Assembly: GCA_021496505.1 (NCBI GenBank)
Contig: CP053031.1
Coordinates: 930,001 to 994,000, forward strand
Direction of reading: 5' to 3'
DNA: 64,000 nt
Origin: Thermoleophilia bacterium SCSIO 60948
GTDB taxonomy: Bacteria > Actinomycetota > Thermoleophilia > Solirubrobacterales > 70-9
In this document: positions 7,572-19,940 of the stretch, one piece after another
Position numbering within the stretch: position 1 is the first letter of the stretch
Layout of the letters: every line of letters starts with the position of its first letter
The notes under the pieces: model-generated
What the model saw: the letters and a program-made list of their open reading frames with translations, nothing else
Database searches by the model: none
Told to the model about the DNA's origin: nothing
Program-made: the position numbers and the translations under genes

Positions 7572-8213
7572 ATGCGGATAGACGGCAAGCTCCCTGAATA
7601 CGACGCGACCTCGATCCACGAGGTTGTCGTCGATGCCGAGCCCGCCCGCGTCTGGCTTCTGATCCTCGAGACGGACCTCGCCCTCGCCGCCCACCGCAGC
7701 CGAGCCGTCCACGCGCTGCTCGCGATGCGTGCGGCGCCGAGCAGGCTCGCGCGCCGGCTACGCCACCAGAGCGCGCCCGAGGTCGACTCGCTCAAGCTCT
7801 CCTCGCTACCCGAGCTCGGGGAGTGGGTGGTGCTCGACGAGGACTTCGGCCATGAGATCGTCTTCGGCGGCATCGGACGCGTCCGCGCTCGCGAGGTCGA
7901 GTGGCGACTCTCGGAGTCCCACACCTGGGACGGGTTCTCGAGCTCGGGCTGGACGAAGGTGGCGGCGAGCCTCGCGATTCGCACCGACGAGGACGGACGG
8001 ACGCTGCTGAGCTACGAGATCCGCGCCCATGCGCTCGACTCCGACTCTCGCCGCAAGCTCGCGGTCTACTGGCGCTTCGCGCGCCCCTTCCTCGCGATCG
8101 TCCAGCGCGGGCTGCTGAACTACGTGCGCCAGGAGTCCGAGGGTGCCTACGTCCACGAGATGACCCCGCCGCCGAGCCGCTACGGCGGCCGCGCGCGAGC
8201 CGGGCGCCATTAG
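7572..8213 (+). CDS. SRPBCC-superfamily-like protein of unknown function
   Basis: A 213-residue cytoplasmic protein with no signal peptide or membrane segment. The N-terminal strand IHEVVVDAEPARVWLLIL resembles the start of a START/SRPBCC ligand-binding fold. The rest fits an actinobacterial family of this fold: an EIVFGGIGR strand in the middle and VYWRFARPFLAIVQRGLL as a long C-terminal helix. No catalytic residues can be named, and the ligand is unknown. It lies between sua5 and rpiB on the same strand, 18 bases before rpiB. Its AT-richer promoter region suggests it may begin a transcript that continues into rpiB. Confidence 0.75.
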   Translation: MRIDGKLPEYDATSIHEVVVDAEPARVWLLILETDLALAAHRSRAVHALLAMRAAPSRLARRLRHQSAPEVDSLKLSSLPELGEWVVLDEDFGHEIVFGGIGRVRAREVEWRLSESHTWDGFSSSGWTKVAASLAIRTDEDGRTLLSYEIRAHALDSDSRRKLAVYWRFARPFLAIVQRGLLNYVRQESEGAYVHEMTPPPSRYGGRARAGRH

Positions 8214-8231
8214 GCCACGGACGGCCACCGC

Positions 8232-8681
8232 ATGCGGATCGCGATCGGCTCCGATCACGCGGGCTTCGAGCTCAAGTCGCATCTGATCCGGTTCCTGACC
8301 GAGGCGGGCCACGAGGTCGCCGATCACGGCACCGACTCGACCGAGTCCGTCGACTACCCGCCGATCTGCGCCGCCGTGGCGGCGGCGGTCGTCGCGGGCG
8401 AGGCCGACCGGGGGATCGTCATGGGCGGCTCCGGCCAGGGCGAGCAGCTGGCCGCCAACAAGGTCCGCGGCGCGAGGGCTGCACTCTGCAACGACCTCTA
8501 CACCGCACGCTACGCCCGTCTCCACAACGACGCGACCGTGCTCTCGATAGGCGCGCGCGTCGTCGGGACCGGCCTCGCCGAGGCGATCGTCGAGACCTTT
8601 CTCGCGACCGAGTTCGAGGGCGGCCGCCACGCCCGCCGCGTCGAGCAGTTGGCGGCGATCGAGAGAGGCGAATTGCCCTAG
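8232..8681 (+). CDS. rpiB: Ribose-5-phosphate isomerase B
   Basis: A 149-residue RpiB/LacAB-fold enzyme interconverting ribose-5-phosphate and ribulose-5-phosphate in the pentose phosphate pathway. The substrate loop IGSDHAGFELK and the GGSGQGEQLAANKV motif are present. The E. coli enzyme uses a cysteine base just before this loop, whereas the Mycobacterium enzyme lacks it and uses a glutamate inside the loop. The sequence here (GSGQGE) has the glutamate and no cysteine, so it is the mycobacterial type. ATG 8232 begins directly with MRIAIGSDH, leaving no extension. Confidence 0.93.
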   Translation: MRIAIGSDHAGFELKSHLIRFLTEAGHEVADHGTDSTESVDYPPICAAVAAAVVAGEADRGIVMGGSGQGEQLAANKVRGARAALCNDLYTARYARLHNDATVLSIGARVVGTGLAEAIVETFLATEFEGGRHARRVEQLAAIERGELP

Positions 8682-8749
8682 CCGGCCGCCGAGGGGCGTA
8701 ACGTGTCCCCTGAATCCGAGACGTCCTGACCGTCCCCGAAAGGCCGACG

Positions 8750-10030
8750 ATGCCCGAGCTCCCAGACGACTTCCAGACCGCGCCGCTGGCCGAGGTCGAC
8801 CCCGAGATCGCCGCGGTGCTCGCAGGCGAGCTCGAGCGACAGCAGCGGACGCTCGAGATGATCGCCTCGGAGAACTTCGTCCCGCAGGCGGTTCTCGACG
8901 CCGCCGGCTCCGTGCTCACCAACAAGTACGCCGAGGGCTATCCGGGGCGTCGCTACTACGGCGGCTGCGAGCAGGTCGACATCGCCGAGAATCTCGCGCG
9001 CGACCGCGCCAAGGCGCTGTTCGGCGCCGAGCACGCGAACGTCCAGCCGCACGCGGGCGCGCAGGCCAACAACGCGGTCTACATGGCGCTGCTCGACCCG
9101 GGCGACAAGATCATGGGGCTCGCGCTCGACCATGGCGGCCACCTCAGCCACGGGATGAAGCTGAACGTCTCGGGGCGTCTCTACGAGCCGATTCCCTACC
9201 ACGTGCGCAGCTCGGATTACCTCGTCGACATGGACGAGGTCGCCCGCCTCGCCGAGACGGAGCGCCCGAAGCTGATCATCGCCGGCTGGTCGGCCTATCC
9301 GCGTCAGCTCGACTTCGCGCGATTCCGCGAGATCGCGAACTCGGTCGGGGCGCTGCTGATGGTCGACATGGCCCACTTCGCCGGGCTGGTCGCCGCCGGC
9401 GAGCACCCGAACCCGGTCGAGCACGCCGACGTCGTCACGACGACGATCCACAAGACGCTCTGCGGACCGCGTTCGGGAATGATCCTGTGCCGCGAGGAGC
9501 ACGCGAAGGCGATCGACCGCGCGATCTTTCCGGGGCAGCAGGGCGGCCCGCTGATGCACGCGATCGCCGCCAAGGCGGTCGCGCTCGGCATCGCATCGTC
9601 CGAGCCGTTCCGTGAGCGCCAGCGAAGGACGATCGCGAACGCGCGGGCGCTGGCCGAGTCGCTGATCGCCAACGGGGTCGACGTCCTGACGGGCGGCACC
9701 GACGTCCATCTCGCGCTCGTCGACCTGCGCTCGGGCGAACTCGGCGGCAAGGGCGCCGAGGAGCGCCTCGAGCAGATCGGCATCACGGTCAACCGAAACG
9801 CGATCCCGTTCGACGAGCGACCCCCACTCGATCCGTCCGGACTGCGGATCGGCACCCCGGCGCTCACGACCCGCGGGATGGGGCCCGAGGAGATGACCGA
9901 GATCGGCCGGATCATCGCGGCGGCGCTCGGCGAGGACTTCGATTCGACCACGGACTCGCTCCGCGAGCGCTCCGAGGCACTCATGGACCGCTTCCCGCTC
10001 TATCCGCAGCTCGCGCCGGCGGCGGTCTAG
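8750..10030 (+). CDS. glyA: Serine hydroxymethyltransferase
   Basis: A 426-residue PLP enzyme converting serine and tetrahydrofolate to glycine and 5,10-methylene-THF. The PLP lysine is in the motif [13 protein letters not shown], preceded by [14 protein letters not shown] and the N-terminal [11 protein letters not shown]. Full normal length. A TAACGT hexamer 45 bases before the ATG and a GAAAGG stretch near it suggest its own promoter with a leader. Position just before the envelope transferase and ATP synthase genes is seen in several actinobacteria. Confidence 0.97.
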   Translation: MPELPDDFQTAPLAEVDPEIAAVLAGELERQQRTLEMIASENFVPQAVLDAAGSVLTNKYAEGYPGRRYYGGCEQVDIAENLARDRAKALFGAEHANVQPHAGAQANNAVYMALLDPGDKIMGLALDHGGHLSHGMKLNVSGRLYEPIPYHVRSSDYLVDMDEVARLAETERPKLIIAGWSAYPRQLDFARFREIANSVGALLMVDMAHFAGLVAAGEHPNPVEHADVVTTTIHKTLCGPRSGMILCREEHAKAIDRAIFPGQQGGPLMHAIAAKAVALGIASSEPFRERQRRTIANARALAESLIANGVDVLTGGTDVHLALVDLRSGELGGKGAEERLEQIGITVNRNAIPFDERPPLDPSGLRIGTPALTTRGMGPEEMTEIGRIIAAALGEDFDSTTDSLRERSEALMDRFPLYPQLAPAAV

Positions 10031-10058
10031 GCGGACGACCCAGGGGGACGGGTCGGAG

Positions 10059-11096
10059 GTGCGCGTCTGGGTCGACCTGACCGCGGCGGCGCATCCGCTC
10101 GTCTTGCGGCCGATCATCGAGCGCCTGCGCGCGGACGGTCACGAGGTCGAGCTGACCACTCGCGACTACGGCCAGACGACCGGGATCCTCGACCGGCTGG
10201 GACTCGGCTACACCGTCGTCGGCGCCCACGGCGGCGGATCGACCCTCGGTAAGGCCCGTGCCCTCGCCGGTCGCAGTCTCGCGCTCGCGCGCTGGGCGCG
10301 GGGGAGAGGGTTCGGGCTCGGACTCGGCCATGGGTCGGTCGACCTCGCCGTCGTCGGCACGACGCTGCGGATACCGACGGCGCAGATGCAGGACTACGAG
10401 TTCGCCGGCCTCCAGCGCCAGCTCGCGTTCCGCGCGGCCCGGCGGGTCCTCGTCCCGGACGCGATCGGGGTCGAGGCGATGCGCCGGGCGGGTGCATCGG
10501 AGAACAAGCTCTTCCGCTATCCGGGGCTCAAGGAGGACTACTACCTCGCGGACTTCGAGCTCGACCCCGCCGTGATCGCCGAGCTCGGCCTCGACGCGGT
10601 CGGCGTCGCCGCCGACCGCTCCGACGATCGCGTCCTCGTCGTCGTCCGCCCGCCTCCCGAGACGTCGGCCTATCACGCCGACAATCCGCTGTACGAGCGC
10701 GTGATCGACCGGATCGTGGCGACGCCGGAGGCGATCGGCGTCGTGATCGCGCGGACCGAACGCCAGCGGGCGGCGGCAGCCGCGCGGGGTGAGAGCTCGC
10801 TCGTCGTCCCCGAGCACGCGGTCGACGCCCAGAGTCTGATCGCGCTCTCCGACCTCGTCGTCTCGGCCGGAGGGACGATGAATCGCGAGGCGGTCGCGCT
10901 CGGTACACCGGTGCGGACGATCTTCACGGGCCGGATGGGCGCGGTCGACGAGGCGCTGATCGCCGCCGGCGACCTGCTGCCGCTCGACGACCCGGACGGC
11001 TTCGAGCTCCGCAAGCGCGACGCGCTCAGCGGTCCCCGCAACCCACGCGACGCGGCGCCGCTCGCCGCCGCGGTCCTCTCGGCGGCAAAGCTGTGA
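10059..11096 (+). CDS. DUF354 family protein, glycosyltransferase-like
   Basis: A 345-residue protein of the DUF354 family, which has a GT-B-like two-domain fold related to UDP-GlcNAc epimerases and MurG-type transferases. The N-terminal segment VWVDLTAAAHPLVLRPII and the DLVVSAGGTMNREAVALGTP motif of the second domain are diagnostic. In DUF354 proteins the exact reaction is not established. The gene is 4 bases before the GlcNAc-1-phosphate transferase, so a role in cell-envelope glycan synthesis is a reasonable inference. The GTG start at 10059 partly overlaps a GGAGG sequence, so the start is not certain. Confidence 0.8.
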   Translation: MRVWVDLTAAAHPLVLRPIIERLRADGHEVELTTRDYGQTTGILDRLGLGYTVVGAHGGGSTLGKARALAGRSLALARWARGRGFGLGLGHGSVDLAVVGTTLRIPTAQMQDYEFAGLQRQLAFRAARRVLVPDAIGVEAMRRAGASENKLFRYPGLKEDYYLADFELDPAVIAELGLDAVGVAADRSDDRVLVVVRPPPETSAYHADNPLYERVIDRIVATPEAIGVVIARTERQRAAAAARGESSLVVPEHAVDAQSLIALSDLVVSAGGTMNREAVALGTPVRTIFTGRMGAVDEALIAAGDLLPLDDPDGFELRKRDALSGPRNPRDAAPLAAAVLSAAKL

Positions 11097-11100
11097 AACG

Positions 11101-12393
11101 GTGTTAGCCGACGGCCGCCCCGATCAGATCTTCGCGGCGTTCGGGTTCGCCCTCGCCGCGCTGATCGCGCTCGTGCTCGTACCGCTGTCGGCGAAGCTCG
11201 CCTGGCGGATCGGCGCGATCGACTATCCGCGTGAGCGCAGCCTGCACATCGACGCGACTCCACGACTCGGGGGGCTCGCGATGCTCGGCGGGGCACTGGT
11301 CGCCGGGTTCCTGTTCCTGCCGCCCGGCCAGCAGACGACCTCGCTCGCGGTCGGAGCCGTGGTGATCGCGCTCGTCGGTGCCGCCGACGACGTCTTCGAG
11401 CTCCCGGCGTTGCTCAAGCTCGCGGGGCAGATCGTCGCCGCGGCGATCCCGACGTTCAACGGCGTCAACGTCGGCGCCTTCACCCTGCCGTTCGTCGGCG
11501 GGGTCGACCTGACCGCCACCCTTTTCGAGCTGCCGCTCGTCGGCGAGGTCCACTCGGGCCATCTGCTGACGATCCTCGGGATCGTCGCGGTGATCAACGT
11601 GATCAACCTGATCGACGGCATCGACGGCCTGGCCGCCGGCGTCACGGTGATCTCGGCCGGGTCGCTGGCGATCATCGCGCTGTCGCTCAACCGCCCGGGT
11701 GCCGGGGTCCTGGCCGCGATCACCGCCGGGGCCGCGTTCGGCTTCCTTCGCTACGGCTTCCCCCCGGCGTCGAGCTTCATGGGGGATTCGGGCTCGAACC
11801 TGCTCGGCTTCCTGCTCGGCGCGATCGCGGTCCAGGGCGCGCTGAAGACGAACGCGGTCATCGCCCTGTTCTTCCCGCTGATCATCCTCGCCGTACCGAT
11901 CCTCGACACGAGCTTCGTGATCGCGAAGCGGATCAAGCAGCGCCGGCCGATCCACGTCGCCGACCGCTCGCACTTCCATCACCGGATGGCCGATATCGGC
12001 TTCTCCCAGCGCGGCACGTTGCTCTACCTCTACGGGTGGGCGGGAGCGATGGCGGGCCTCGCCCTCGCGTTGCGCTTCGTCCCCTACTCGGACGATCAGG
12101 GCAACTTCGACCCGTTCTGGACCGGGGTGATGGTCGCCTTCCTGCTGTTCGCGCTGGCGGCGAGCTTCTACCTCGTGGTGACGCTCGAGATCCTCAAACT
12201 GCGGCTGTTCCGGCGCCGTCAGGTCGCTCAGGCCGTCGACGGTGCGCCCCCGGATCAGGAGGTCATCGACGCCGCGGTCGAGCGCGAGCTCGAGACGGGT
12301 GAGTTCAAGGTCGTCGACCAGGCGACCGGCGGCCTCGCGACGCTCGATCAGGAGACGGGGGAGTTCCGCGCCGTACGACCGGACTCCGACTGA
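11101..12393 (+). CDS. Undecaprenyl-phosphate GlcNAc-1-phosphate transferase (WecA/TagO/Rfe family)
   Basis: A 430-residue polytopic membrane enzyme of the MraY/WecA superfamily that loads GlcNAc-1-phosphate onto the lipid carrier, the first step of wall polysaccharide synthesis. Family motifs visible are AADDVFELPALLK (DDxxD-like), NLIDGIDGLAAG, GDSGSNLLGFLLG and the cytoplasmic HVADRSHFHHRMADIG His-box. Roughly ten hydrophobic segments can be counted. The last 75 residues are a charged tail with two related copies of an ETGEF motif (TGEFKVVDQATG, TGEFRAVRP), not typical of the family. The gene directly precedes the atp operon, as in mycobacteria. Confidence 0.93.
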   Translation: MLADGRPDQIFAAFGFALAALIALVLVPLSAKLAWRIGAIDYPRERSLHIDATPRLGGLAMLGGALVAGFLFLPPGQQTTSLAVGAVVIALVGAADDVFELPALLKLAGQIVAAAIPTFNGVNVGAFTLPFVGGVDLTATLFELPLVGEVHSGHLLTILGIVAVINVINLIDGIDGLAAGVTVISAGSLAIIALSLNRPGAGVLAAITAGAAFGFLRYGFPPASSFMGDSGSNLLGFLLGAIAVQGALKTNAVIALFFPLIILAVPILDTSFVIAKRIKQRRPIHVADRSHFHHRMADIGFSQRGTLLYLYGWAGAMAGLALALRFVPYSDDQGNFDPFWTGVMVAFLLFALAASFYLVVTLEILKLRLFRRRQVAQAVDGAPPDQEVIDAAVERELETGEFKVVDQATGGLATLDQETGEFRAVRPDSD

Positions 12394-12713
12394 GCCTACG
12401 ACCGGTCCGTCGGCCGCGAATCTATATAGTCGGCGCCGCCGCACTCGCCCCCGCGCTGAGCATTTCCGGGGTTCCGAGGCGGCCAAACGTCTCTAAAGGG
12501 CCCCCAAGAGTTTCAATTGCCAACTCCCAACTTCAGCGACGGCGGCGAGCGCTACCTCCCGCAGCCGCATGAGTGCAACTTCCGCGGCCGCATCCACGTG
12601 GCTTCCGAAGCCGGGCTGCTCGGCGGCCGGGTCGGCACTCGCGTAGGTACCCGTGCCCGCTGTGCGGTGGCCCCACGAGCTGAAGCTCACGAATCTCGCC
12701 GCCGGTCATTCGA
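12394..12713. promoter_or_regulatory. 320-bp spacer before the ATP synthase operon, probable promoter/leader
   Basis: No gene is supported here. The spacer holds a TATAGT hexamer at 12425-12430 inside the palindrome CTATATAG, and AT-richer patches near 12490-12530. It is the longest gap before the atp genes and is the natural place for their promoter and an untranslated leader of up to about 280 bases. No convincing -35, riboswitch or tRNA was recognised. Confidence 0.4.
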
Positions 12714-13133
12714 TTGTCAACGTTCGCGATAGACCCTTCTGAGCAGACCGCCGTCGGCGGCGCGCGGCGAGCCCTCGGGTTCGCCGATCTCTTCGTGCTC
12801 GCGCTCGCGCTGCCGGTGTTCCTGCTCGCCTCGCTGCCGATGCTCGGCTACGTGGCGATCGCCGGCGCCTGGCTCATCCAGCGCGGCGCGCACTGGTATG
12901 CCGAAGGCCGCGCCAAGCGCCTGTTGGCCGCCGGAGAGCGGCGCTCGGCGATGGCCACGGTCGGGGTCACGACCCTGGGCCGCGTCTGGTTCCTGGCGCT
13001 CGTCGTTCTTCTCACCGGACTCGCCGATCGCGAGGCCGGTCTCGCTGCCGCCGTCACCGGCGTCGCGCTGTTCACGTTGTTCATAGCCGGACAGGGCGTG
13101 GCCCACATCCGCGAGGAAGGGGTCGGCCGGTGA
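12714..13133 (+). CDS. Small membrane protein at the atpI position
   Basis: A 139-residue integral membrane protein. Two hydrophobic hairpins are visible, at about residues 22-58 and 80-125, separated by the basic stretch RAKRLLAAGERR. It sits immediately before atpB and overlaps it in GTGA, the position occupied by atpI or the Mycobacterium Rv1303-type protein. AtpI-like proteins assist assembly of the c-ring or magnesium handling. Sequence similarity to AtpI is not obvious to me, so the assignment rests on context and topology. The start is TTG 12714; no ATG alternative precedes the first membrane segment. Confidence 0.7.
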   Translation: MSTFAIDPSEQTAVGGARRALGFADLFVLALALPVFLLASLPMLGYVAIAGAWLIQRGAHWYAEGRAKRLLAAGERRSAMATVGVTTLGRVWFLALVVLLTGLADREAGLAAAVTGVALFTLFIAGQGVAHIREEGVGR

Positions 13134-14041
13134 GCACGAAGATGAAGGTCCTGGTCGGCGTCGGCCTCTACCTGGGGATTGTCATCATCCTCGCGCTCGT
13201 CTTCGGCAGCGACGGCGCCAACGACGAGTTCCAGCCGCAGAACGAGTTCCTGCTCGAGCCGTGGATCCCGATCGAGATCGCGGGCATCGACCTGTCGATC
13301 ACCAAGGCCGTCATGTACCTGGCGCTCGCGAGCCTCGTGACGATCGGCGTCATGACCTACCTCGCAAACCGCATGCAGGCCAAGCCCAACAAGGTCCAGA
13401 TGGCCGTCGAGGTCGCCTATGACGTCACCCGCAACAACATCTCGCGCGGCAACATCGAGGACGACAAGCTGGCGCTGAAGTGGTTCCCGTTCCTCGCCGC
13501 GCTGTTCTTCTTCATCCTGTTCTCGAACCTGCTCGGCTACATCCCGCTGCCGACAAGCACCGCACATCCGATCAACGTCTTCGGGCTCGAGATCCCGTCG
13601 TTCGCGATCTACGCGGCGACCGCGAACCTCTCCGTGCCGCTCGTCCTGACGCTCGTCGTCTGGATCGCCTACCACGTCGAAGGGATCCGGGCCAAGGGCG
13701 TGGTTCCCTACTTCGCGAGCTGGCTGCCCCCTGGCCTCGAGAGCATGAACCCGTTCGGCAAGGCTGCCATCTTCCTGATCGAGGTCATCTCGCACTTCGT
13801 GCGCCTGATCTCGCTGTCGGTGCGACTGTTCGCGAACATCCTCGCGGGGCACCTCCTCATCCTCTTCATGGGCGGCGGGTTGGCAGTTCTGCTCGGCCTG
13901 TCGGCTCTCGGCGCGATCACGCTGCCGATGGCCTTCGCCTTCTTCGTCTTCGAGGTCGTGCTTGTCGCGGCCCTGCAGGCATTCATCTTCTCCACCCTGA
14001 CCGCCATCTACATCGGCTCAGCAACAGCCGAGGGACACTGA
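13130..14041 (+). CDS. atpB: ATP synthase Fo subunit a
   Basis: A 303-residue membrane subunit forming the proton half-channels next to the c-ring. The essential arginine is in LSVRLFANILAGHLL in the fourth-fifth helix region, with the asparagine of FSNLLGYIPLP upstream. The N-terminal 85 residues include a first membrane helix and an acidic periplasmic loop. The GTG start overlaps the preceding stop (GTGA); an ATG four codons later is an alternative. It is the first structural gene of the operon atpBEFHAGDC. Confidence 0.96.
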   Translation: MSTKMKVLVGVGLYLGIVIILALVFGSDGANDEFQPQNEFLLEPWIPIEIAGIDLSITKAVMYLALASLVTIGVMTYLANRMQAKPNKVQMAVEVAYDVTRNNISRGNIEDDKLALKWFPFLAALFFFILFSNLLGYIPLPTSTAHPINVFGLEIPSFAIYAATANLSVPLVLTLVVWIAYHVEGIRAKGVVPYFASWLPPGLESMNPFGKAAIFLIEVISHFVRLISLSVRLFANILAGHLLILFMGGGLAVLLGLSALGAITLPMAFAFFVFEVVLVAALQAFIFSTLTAIYIGSATAEGH

Positions 14042-14062
14042 GCAAAGGAGCACTCGAAAGCA

Positions 14063-14329
14063 ATGGTTGACCTTCTTCTCCCCATCGCCCAGGTAAGCGG
14101 CGACGTCGAGGTCGCGGGCAAGTCGATTGCCCTGGGCATCGGCGCCGGCCTCGGCTCGATCGGCGCCGGCATCGGCATCGGCATCATCTTCGGTAAGGAG
14201 ATCGAGTCGGTCGCCCGCCAGCCCGAGATGCGCGACGAGCTGCAGTCGATCCGCTGGCTCGGCTTCGCGCTGACCGAGGCGGTCGCCTTCTACACGTTCA
14301 TCTTCGGCCTGATCGCGTTCTTCCTCTAG
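14063..14329 (+). CDS. atpE: ATP synthase Fo subunit c
   Basis: An 88-residue hairpin that forms the rotating ring. The first helix is glycine-rich ([20 protein letters not shown]), the polar loop is [10 protein letters not shown], and the proton-carrying carboxylate is the Glu in [14 protein letters not shown]. The polar residues of sodium-binding c subunits (Gln in helix 1, Ser/Thr directly after the Glu) are not present, so a proton ring is expected. An AAAGGAG sequence precedes the ATG by about 13 bases. Confidence 0.97.
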   Translation: MVDLLLPIAQVSGDVEVAGKSIALGIGAGLGSIGAGIGIGIIFGKEIESVARQPEMRDELQSIRWLGFALTEAVAFYTFIFGLIAFFL

Positions 14330-14338
14330 GCCTCGCCG

Positions 14339-14983
14339 GTGTTTGCCCGATCCACAGCGACCCGCAGGCTCGGGGGCACCCTCGGCCTGACGATGCTTGC
14401 GCTCGGCCTGTTCGAGGCGCCCGCGCTGGCCGCGGAGTCGAGTAGCGGCAGCTTCCTGGTCTCGCCCTCCCTGGGATTGATGATCTGGACGCTGATCGCG
14501 TTCGGCCTGACGATGTACGTGCTCAAGAAGCTCGCGCTGCCGCGGATCTCGGAGGCTCTCGAGAAGCGCGCGAACGCGGTCAAGGAGAACATCGACGCCG
14601 CCGAGCGTGAGCGCAAGGAGGCCGAGGACCTGCTCAGCGAGTACCGAGAGCGTCTCAAGGAGGCCCGCGAGCAGGCGGACGATATCGTCGCCCGTTCGCG
14701 CAAGGCCGCCGAGGCCGCGGTCGAGCAGGCGACGGCCGAGGGCCGTGCCGAGCGCGAGAAGCTCGTCACCGCCGCGCGCCGCGACATCGAGATCGAGACC
14801 CGGCGCTCGCTCGAGACGATCCGGCGCGAGGTCGCCGATCTGACCGTGCTCGCGACGGAGAAGGTCACGCGCAAGTCGCTCGACGACGACGACCACCGCC
14901 GGCTCGTCGAGGAGGCTCTCTCCGAGGTCGACTTCTCGGCGCTGGCCGCCGATTCGGGCTCGCGGAGCTCGGGCAGCGAGTAG
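14339..14983 (+). CDS. atpF: ATP synthase Fo subunit b with signal-peptide-like N-terminus
   Basis: A 214-residue peripheral-stalk subunit. The membrane anchor is at about residues 44-66 (MIWTLIAFGLTMYVLKKLALP), followed by a long charged coiled coil from about 75 to 200. Unusually, the anchor is preceded by a segment that looks like a secretion signal: RR, a hydrophobic core TLGLTMLALGLF, then the cleavage motif ALA at residues 29-31. Removal would leave a conventional b subunit starting near residue 32. Signal-bearing b subunits are known in some bacteria. The start is GTG 14339, 9 bases after atpE. Confidence 0.93.
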   Translation: MFARSTATRRLGGTLGLTMLALGLFEAPALAAESSSGSFLVSPSLGLMIWTLIAFGLTMYVLKKLALPRISEALEKRANAVKENIDAAERERKEAEDLLSEYRERLKEAREQADDIVARSRKAAEAAVEQATAEGRAEREKLVTAARRDIEIETRRSLETIRREVADLTVLATEKVTRKSLDDDDHRRLVEEALSEVDFSALAADSGSRSSGSE

Positions 14984-14989
14984 GGGCGC

Positions 14990-15520
14990 ATGGACCGGAT
15001 CGCACGCGCCTACGCGGACGCCCTGTTCGCGGTAGCCAAGGAGAAGGGCATCCTCGACGAGGTGCGCGAGCAACTCGCGCAGTTCGTCGACGCCCTCGAG
15101 GAGAACCGCGATCTGCGGGTCTTCCTGTTCTCGCCGTACTTCTCCTCGCAGGAGAAGCGCGACGGGATCGCGCGAGTGATCGACGGCGCGAGCGAGGAGT
15201 TCGACAACTTCCTCTCGCTGCTCGCCGAGAAGCACCGGCTCCCGGTCCTGTTTCGGATCCGGACGCACTTCGAAGAGCTCTGGGCCGAGGAGAACAAGCG
15301 CCTCGGCGTCACGCTGACCAGCGCGATCGAGCTCGACGAGAAGATCGTCAAGGGCGTCGGCGAGGAGATCGAGCGCCAGACCGACCGCAAGATCGACCTG
15401 CAGACGAACGTCGACGAGGGGATCCTCGGCGGCCTGGTGCTGCGGGTCGGGAACATGGTCCTCGATGCGAGCCTGCGCTCGCGCCTCGAGCGGCTTCGCA
15501 CCGAGATCGCGAGGGGCTGA
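14990..15520 (+). CDS. atpH: ATP synthase F1 subunit delta
   Basis: A 176-residue subunit linking the top of the alpha3-beta3 crown to the b stalk. The N-terminal helical domain begins with ARAYADALFAVAKEKG and the C-terminal part has the family motif DEGILGGLVLRVGNMVLDAS. The length is typical for OSCP/delta (mycobacteria instead fuse b and delta, which is not the case here). ATG 14990 is 6 bases after atpF. Confidence 0.95.
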   Translation: MDRIARAYADALFAVAKEKGILDEVREQLAQFVDALEENRDLRVFLFSPYFSSQEKRDGIARVIDGASEEFDNFLSLLAEKHRLPVLFRIRTHFEELWAEENKRLGVTLTSAIELDEKIVKGVGEEIERQTDRKIDLQTNVDEGILGGLVLRVGNMVLDASLRSRLERLRTEIARG

Positions 15521-15615
15521 CCGCACCGGACCCGGCGCCGCAGCCCTCGCACCAGCACGACTGAGACTTCAGGACTTCTACACACCAAGCTGAGGACGGA
15601 AGAGGAGCGCACCAG

Positions 15616-17352
<1,737 letters not shown>

Positions 17353-17373
17353 CGCGGCGGATCCGCACCTCCC

Positions 17374-18291
17374 ATGGCCACTCAGCAGGAAGTCAAGAAC
17401 CGAATCTCTTCGGTCAAGAACATCCACAAGATCACGCGTGCGATGGAGATGGTCGCCGCGGCCCGGTTGCGTCGCGCGGAGCGACGGATCGAACAGATGC
17501 GCCCCTACGCGCAGGCGATCCGCAAGATGACCCAGCGTGTGGCCGAGGCGACCAACCACGTCCCCGACATCACGCTGCTCGAGGAGCGCGAGGTCTCGAA
17601 CATCGGGATCCTGCTGATCACGGGTGACCGCGGTCTCGCGGGCTCGTTCAACTCGCAGATCGTGCGCGAGGGCATGCGCCTCAAGCGCGAGCTCGGCGAT
17701 GAGCACGGTGCCGGCATCAAGTTCTCGGCCGTCGGCCGCCGCGGCGTCTCGACGCTGGGCTTCCGCGGCGAGGAGCTGACCGGCGAGTACACCGGGTTCA
17801 CGGATCGCCCGGCCTACCTCGACGCGCGACGCGTCTCGCGCGATCTCGTGACCGCCTACAACGACGGTGAGATCGATCGCGTCGAGCTCGTCTACAACCG
17901 CTACGTCTCCCCGTTGACGCAGTACGTGCGCCGCCACACCCTGCTGCCGCTCTCACAGGCGGAGGTCTACGGCGAGGGCATCCCCGACGAGGAGGAGCCC
18001 GAGGACTCCGAGCTCGAGGAGGCCCACATGAAGGCCGCCTGGGACTACGAGCCCGACGCCGAGACGCTGCTCCCGATGCTCTTCGAGGAGTACGTCGACC
18101 TCTCGATCTACCGTGCGATGCTCGAGTCGGCGGCCTCCGAGCACGGCGCTCGCATGACCGCGATGCGCAGCGCATCGGAGAACGCGCAGGACATGATCGG
18201 CGACCTCACGCTCGAGTCGAACCGCGTCCGCCAGGCGGAGATCACCCAGGAGATCCTCGAGGTCGTCTCCGGTGCCGAGGCGCTCGGATAA
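17374..18291 (+). CDS. atpG: ATP synthase F1 subunit gamma
   Basis: The 305-residue central rotor shaft. The N-terminal helix (RISSVKNIHKITRAMEMVAA) and the C-terminal helix (MTAMRSASENAQDMI) form the coiled coil inside the crown. LLITGDRGLAGSFN marks the Rossmann domain. Around residues 205-230 there is an acidic insertion (IPDEEEPEDSELEEAH) in the globular part. ATG 17374 is 21 bases after atpA. Confidence 0.96.
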   Translation: MATQQEVKNRISSVKNIHKITRAMEMVAAARLRRAERRIEQMRPYAQAIRKMTQRVAEATNHVPDITLLEEREVSNIGILLITGDRGLAGSFNSQIVREGMRLKRELGDEHGAGIKFSAVGRRGVSTLGFRGEELTGEYTGFTDRPAYLDARRVSRDLVTAYNDGEIDRVELVYNRYVSPLTQYVRRHTLLPLSQAEVYGEGIPDEEEPEDSELEEAHMKAAWDYEPDAETLLPMLFEEYVDLSIYRAMLESAASEHGARMTAMRSASENAQDMIGDLTLESNRVRQAEITQEILEVVSGAEALG

Positions 18292-18308
18292 CCCTTTGCA
18301 AAGCTTGA

Positions 18309-19940
<1,632 letters not shown>

